Shown: positions 60,233-64,000 of the stretch, one piece after another
Position numbering within the stretch: the stretch's first letter is position 1
Layout: each line of letters starts with the position of its first letter
Assembly: GCF_900143695.1 (NCBI RefSeq)
Contig: NZ_FRFE01000007.1
Span: 62,001-126,000 of the forward strand
DNA length: 64,000 bases
Direction of reading: 5' to 3'
Origin: Desulfopila aestuarii DSM 18488
GTDB lineage: Bacteria; Desulfobacterota; Desulfobulbia; Desulfobulbales; Desulfocapsaceae
The notes under the pieces: model-generated
What the model was told of the DNA's origin: nothing
The model's input: only the letters and a program-made list of their open reading frames with translations
Database searches by the model: none
Program-made: the position numbers and the translations under genes

Positions 60233-61978
60233 TCAGATTTTAAACCGGGCCACCATATTATTTAACTGCTGGGCCAGCTGCAGCAGGTTTCCGGAGTCCA
60301 CCTTCACTTTCGATGAACTTTCGCGCATGGTGCCTGCAACATCATCAACCTGGGAGATCGAAGCGGCGATATCACTAGAGACAGTTGAGTTATCAGCAAC
60401 ACGCTCATTCACTTCTCCGATACCGAGAGAGGCCTGGGCCACGTTGTTGGCAATCTCCTGAGTGGTCACAGCCTGTTCCTCAACTGCGGTAGCAATGGTG
60501 GCCACCAGGTCATTGACCGCGTGGATAACCTCGGTAATCTGTTCAATCTCTGTTACTGTAGTATCGGTACTCTTCTGGATCCCCTGAATACGGGTCTTGA
60601 TATCGAGAGTGGCATTGGCCGTCTGCTTGGCAAGCTCTTTAATCTCGTTGGCGACAACCGCAAAGCCGCGGCCTGCCTCACCAGCCCGAGCCGCCTCGAT
60701 AGTGGCGTTCAATGCCAACAGGTTGGTCTGCTCTGAGATCTCGGTAATAACTTCAGTTACCTTACTGATTTCCTGGGCGGCACTGCCGAGTTCATCCACC
60801 TGGGCCGACGCGTTTCTCGCCTTCTGTACCGCCTCACCTGTAACAACCCTCGCTTTCTCTGAGTTCTGGGCGATCTCATTGACCGTGACCGTCATCTCCT
60901 CGGCTGCGGCAGCGACCATGCTGACATTCGTGGCGGCCTGCTCACTTGCTGCCGCCACGGAATTCATCTGATTACTGAGCTGGCTGGCCGCATCGGCCGT
61001 CTCCCGCGCCTTCGCCGACATGCTTTCCGCACCCACCGATACCGAATCGGCCACACCCGACATCGAGACCGACGCGGAGTTCAACGTATGGGCATTACCG
61101 GAAATCTCCTTAAGCAGATTCTGCATCCGCTCAATAAAACGGTTGAAGATAGAGGCCAAGGCACCAAGCTCGTCACGACTTGTGAGATTGAGCCTTTTGG
61201 TGAGGTCGCCTTCACCCTGAACCAGGTCCGTGACCATGGCGGTCAACGCTTTCAACGGCCTGATAGCAACCAGGTTAAGAATTAATATTATTGCTGCAAT
61301 CAACAGAATCACAACGACCAAGGCAATAGCTACCTGAACCATGGTCGCTTTCTTCATGCTCTGATTGACGGTCTTTTCAAACGCAGAAATCTCGGCACGG
61401 CGCTCCGTTTTCACTTTTTCCATTGCTGCCAGCAGCACCTTGTCGGTGTAAAAAATGGTAACGGAACCGGTTTTCTCTTCTTTCACAAAACTATCCTGCT
61501 TCACCGAAAGATCCCGGTTCAATTCCAGATCGGCGGGAAGCGCGTCAGCACTCTGGACCTCAGGATTCTTCCAGATAGCGAAAAAGGGCTTATCACTATC
61601 ATCAAGAACCTCCACCGCCACGATGGATGGCAGGTTGATATATCCTTTCAGCATACGCTCCATGGAGACCGTATCGAAATTATATAGCAGGGTCGCGGCC
61701 GCACCGGCAAGCATATCGATATTGACGTCCACCGTCGCCTTCAACTCATCCTGCTGCGCCTTGCCCTGACTGTTGATGATCGACTCGACACCCTGGCTGT
61801 ATTGCGTGAAGATGGAGGACACCAGGCGCTGTTCGAGCACATTGGCAATGATCGTGTTCAGGCTCAGCAATAATAGTATCAGGATACCGCAGCTGGCAGA
61901 GGTTTTGACGGCAATACTGAGTGTCCGATCCGCCTTATCGGTTTTCTTTGAATCTTTTAAAACTTTTGTTGTGTCCAT
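60233..61978 (-). CDS. Methyl-accepting chemotaxis protein
   Basis: 581 residues from ATG 61978 (AGGAGA 6 nt upstream; a TTG at 61984 is less likely). A first helix at about 25-45 and a second at about 215-240 enclose a periplasmic ligand region of about 170 residues, then HAMP and a long cytoplasmic coiled coil with the conserved tip ITEISEQTNLLALNATIEAARAGEAGRGFAVVANEIKELA (about 415-455). Ala/Glu/Gln-rich heptads on both sides suit methylation. It has no C-terminal NWETF-type tail. It signals to CheA/CheW encoded elsewhere. Confidence 0.95.
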   Translation of the reverse strand: MDTTKVLKDSKKTDKADRTLSIAVKTSASCGILILLLLSLNTIIANVLEQRLVSSIFTQYSQGVESIINSQGKAQQDELKATVDVNIDMLAGAAATLLYNFDTVSMERMLKGYINLPSIVAVEVLDDSDKPFFAIWKNPEVQSADALPADLELNRDLSVKQDSFVKEEKTGSVTIFYTDKVLLAAMEKVKTERRAEISAFEKTVNQSMKKATMVQVAIALVVVILLIAAIILILNLVAIRPLKALTAMVTDLVQGEGDLTKRLNLTSRDELGALASIFNRFIERMQNLLKEISGNAHTLNSASVSMSGVADSVSVGAESMSAKARETADAASQLSNQMNSVAAASEQAATNVSMVAAAAEEMTVTVNEIAQNSEKARVVTGEAVQKARNASAQVDELGSAAQEISKVTEVITEISEQTNLLALNATIEAARAGEAGRGFAVVANEIKELAKQTANATLDIKTRIQGIQKSTDTTVTEIEQITEVIHAVNDLVATIATAVEEQAVTTQEIANNVAQASLGIGEVNERVADNSTVSSDIAASISQVDDVAGTMRESSSKVKVDSGNLLQLAQQLNNMVARFKI

Positions 61979-62152
61979 TATCAATCTCCTGATTAAAAAA
62001 AATCCAGCTGCACTAGAGAACTTTCAAAGAGTATATCACCGCTTTTTTAAAAAAAGCAAAAGTACCAGGCCATTCTCTCAACGTATCCGCTCCACTTCCA
62101 TCAACCTTTCCGAGCTCTTCCGCCAGTAGCATCGCAGCCCGAATCTTTATGC

Positions 62153-64000
62153 TCAACCAGGGCCGTCTTTGCCCATGGTTGGCTTCTTCCTTGTATCAAG
62201 TACCCGCCGCACCGTGGACGCCATCACCTCACTGGTAATCGGTTTATACAGACAAGAGTCGACCCGAAGTTCGGACAGCAGAGTGTCCGTGAGCTTCTGA
62301 CTGTAACCGGTACACAAGATAACCGGTATCTCCGGCTGGAGGGCCCTGACCCTGGCAATCAGGATATCACCGGTCATCTCCGGCATGTTCATATCCGTGA
62401 GCAGCAGGTCAAATTTCGCCGGCTCGGCTTCCACCAAACGAAGCGCAGAAATGCTGTCGGTTCGAATGGTCACCTCATAACCAAGCATTTCCAGAATCTT
62501 GCCGGAAGTTCTGACTATCGCTTCCTCATCATCGACAAACAGAATCCGTTCCTTGCCTCCGGGCAAGGCTGCACTCATCCCACCCTTCACGGGATGTGTC
62601 TCAACCTGACTGCAACGTGGTAAATAGATGGTAAACGTCGTCCCCTTGCCAACCTCGCTTTCAAAAAGAATCTTGCCGCCATAGCCCTCAACGATCCCGT
62701 GGACGATGGCAAGCCCCATCCCTGTCCCTCGGCCGACACGCTTGGTGGAGAAGTACGGTTCAAAGATCCTGTCGGCTATTTCCGGCCGGATCCCTGTACC
62801 GGTGTCAGAGATAACAATCCGCACATATTCACCAGCACGAAGCCCCATCGCCTGCAGCTCAAGCGAGGCCGGCAAATCGATATCTTTCAAAGTAACATCG
62901 AGAAACCCACCTGTTTCCTCCATGGAGTGGGCGGCATTGGTACAGATATTCATGAAGATCTGGTTAATCTGGGTCACATTCCCCAACACCAGCCACTCAC
63001 TATCCAAAACTTGACGTATCTGAATTGCGGACGGAATGGTAGAACGGATAAAACTGAGTGCCTCTTCCGCAACGCCTTTTATCTTTACAGGCGCCAGCTC
63101 TTCCTCACTCTGTCTGGCAAAGGTCAGAATCTGCTTGACCAGATCCCTGGCCCGCTCTCCAGCCTTGCGAATGCCACTGAGGTTGTTGTGAAGTGGAGAA
63201 TCTTTTTCAAGATGCAGGAGAGACAACTCGGCATAACCCAGGATAGCTGACAGTATATTGTTGAAATCGTGAGCAATACCTCCGGCAAGATTGCCAATGG
63301 ACTCCATCTTCTGAGCCTTGATCAGCTGAACCTGCAACCGCTCCCGTTCATGTTCTGCGACCTTGCGCTTGTGAATATCGGTAACGGTGCCCTCATAACG
63401 AATGATTTTACCATCCTCATCGAAATAGCATCGGGTATTGTTACAGACCCATATCGGTGTCCCATCTTTTCGTTTTGCTAAAAACTCAAAATTTACGATA
63501 ACCCCCTGCTGGTCCACTGCCTTCTGGAAGCGCTTCCGATCTAGAGGGTAATAGTAAAACTGCGCCTCGACATCAGTGATTGACCGTATCAGCTCTTCGG
63601 GACTGGCATAGCCGAACATTCTGGCAAACGCGGGATTGACACTCAAAAAACGCCCGTTGGGCGTACTCTGAAAAAAGCCTTCAACCGCGTTTTCAAAAAT
63701 TGTCCGATACCGCTCCTCGCTCTCACGCAAGGAATACTCGCTTTTCTGCAAGGCAACGATATCATCCTGGAGCCTCTGCCCCATACTGTTGACGGCATCG
63801 ACCACTTCGTCCAGTTCGTCGCTGTGTCCCGCCAAGGTTTTTTTTCGATGCAGCGTCAGACGACGATCGAGGTTCGAAGCCTCGATGCCGGTGGCATAGC
63901 GAGCGATTGTCTCAAGATGTCGCATAACCAAATGGTTAATGACATAGAGAATAAAAAGGGAAACAAAGAATGTCTTGGCAGCCTGGGTCGTGAGGATAAT
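62153..64000 (-). CDS. Hybrid sensor histidine kinase (HAMP-PAS-HisKA-HATPase-receiver), partial
   Basis: The frame is open to the right edge, so the N-terminus is missing. Near the edge a membrane helix (FFVSLFILYVI) is followed by a HAMP-like segment, a PAS domain (YRTIFENAVEGFFQSTPNG) with its PAC part, the phospho-accepting His in GGIAHDFNNILSAILGYAEL (about 63260), an ATP-binding domain with NAAHSM and SDTGTGIRPEI and YFSTKRVGRGTGMGL, and a C-terminal receiver with the Asp in LLLTDMNMPEMTG (about 62395) and Lys in LYKPI. It is a typical single-receiver hybrid kinase; the signal and partner are unknown. Confidence 0.93.
   Translation of the reverse strand: MILTTQAAKTFFVSLFILYVINHLVMRHLETIARYATGIEASNLDRRLTLHRKKTLAGHSDELDEVVDAVNSMGQRLQDDIVALQKSEYSLRESEERYRTIFENAVEGFFQSTPNGRFLSVNPAFARMFGYASPEELIRSITDVEAQFYYYPLDRKRFQKAVDQQGVIVNFEFLAKRKDGTPIWVCNNTRCYFDEDGKIIRYEGTVTDIHKRKVAEHERERLQVQLIKAQKMESIGNLAGGIAHDFNNILSAILGYAELSLLHLEKDSPLHNNLSGIRKAGERARDLVKQILTFARQSEEELAPVKIKGVAEEALSFIRSTIPSAIQIRQVLDSEWLVLGNVTQINQIFMNICTNAAHSMEETGGFLDVTLKDIDLPASLELQAMGLRAGEYVRIVISDTGTGIRPEIADRIFEPYFSTKRVGRGTGMGLAIVHGIVEGYGGKILFESEVGKGTTFTIYLPRCSQVETHPVKGGMSAALPGGKERILFVDDEEAIVRTSGKILEMLGYEVTIRTDSISALRLVEAEPAKFDLLLTDMNMPEMTGDILIARVRALQPEIPVILCTGYSQKLTDTLLSELRVDSCLYKPITSEVMASTVRRVLDTRKKPTMGKDGPG

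Overview
This window appears to come from the chromosome of a Gram-negative, anaerobic Desulfobacterota bacterium, probably near the Desulfobulbales (inferred from gene content; no rRNA is present). The signs are an HdrA/Mvh-type [NiFe] hydrogenase locus, a DsrK/HdrD-like iron-sulfur protein, many c-di-GMP and chemotaxis signalling proteins, periplasmic sulfur-handling proteins, and selenocysteine-encoding genes. No tRNA, rRNA, CRISPR array, transposase, integrase or phage gene was found. The window is cut inside two signalling genes: a receiver-domain protein on the left and a hybrid histidine kinase on the right.

Layout. 0-8 kb: a probable operon on the minus strand (transglutaminase-like protein, ABC ATPase, ABC permease), an MFS transporter, and small exported proteins. 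8-15.7 kb: an orphan solute-binding protein, a GNAT acetyltransferase, the minCDE division-site operon, and a run of small redox and hydrolase genes. 16-23 kb: a PhnP-like hydrolase, a PHP phosphatase, a tautomerase/HxlR pair that share operator-like sites, nudC, a multicopper oxidase, a RelE-like protein and aroC. 23-31.5 kb: a ClC channel/exchanger with CBS and RCK_C domains, then gltBD (glutamate synthase). 31.8-39.7 kb: four exported proteins, ending in a 1324-residue double-VWA protein. 40-48.6 kb: zinc-ribbon and ArsC-like proteins, a Cache-GGDEF diguanylate cyclase, a cNMP-binding protein, an AP2-like protein, a rhodanese/MauE group and a PilZ protein. 48.7-58.4 kb: the hydrogenase/heterodisulfide-reductase cluster. 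59-64 kb: galE, a chemoreceptor and a hybrid kinase.

The main result is the cluster at 48.7-58.4 kb, all on the minus strand: maturation protease, HTH-fused DsrK/HdrD-like protein, double HdrA, MvhD, MvhG, MvhA, a small CxxC protein and HypD. Simple ORF calling breaks four of these genes. In each, a single in-frame TGA sits exactly where the family has a conserved functional Cys: Pro-Glu-U-Gly-His in the DsrK-like protein, Asp-Cys-Ser-Met-U in HdrA, Val-Leu-Gly-U-His in MvhD and Asp-Pro-U-x-x-Cys in MvhA. The frame continues into the conserved rest of the protein. Each TGA is followed by a hairpin with a 5-nt loop; in three of the four the loop lies 23-27 nt after the TGA. I therefore read them as four selenoproteins that together would form a selenium-rich hydrogen-oxidising, electron-bifurcating complex.

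Other points are an in-frame amber codon that cuts off a family-like C-terminus of the transglutaminase-like gene, and a repeated GCTAY-N7-RTAGC dyad upstream of both the tautomerase and the hxlR-type gene.
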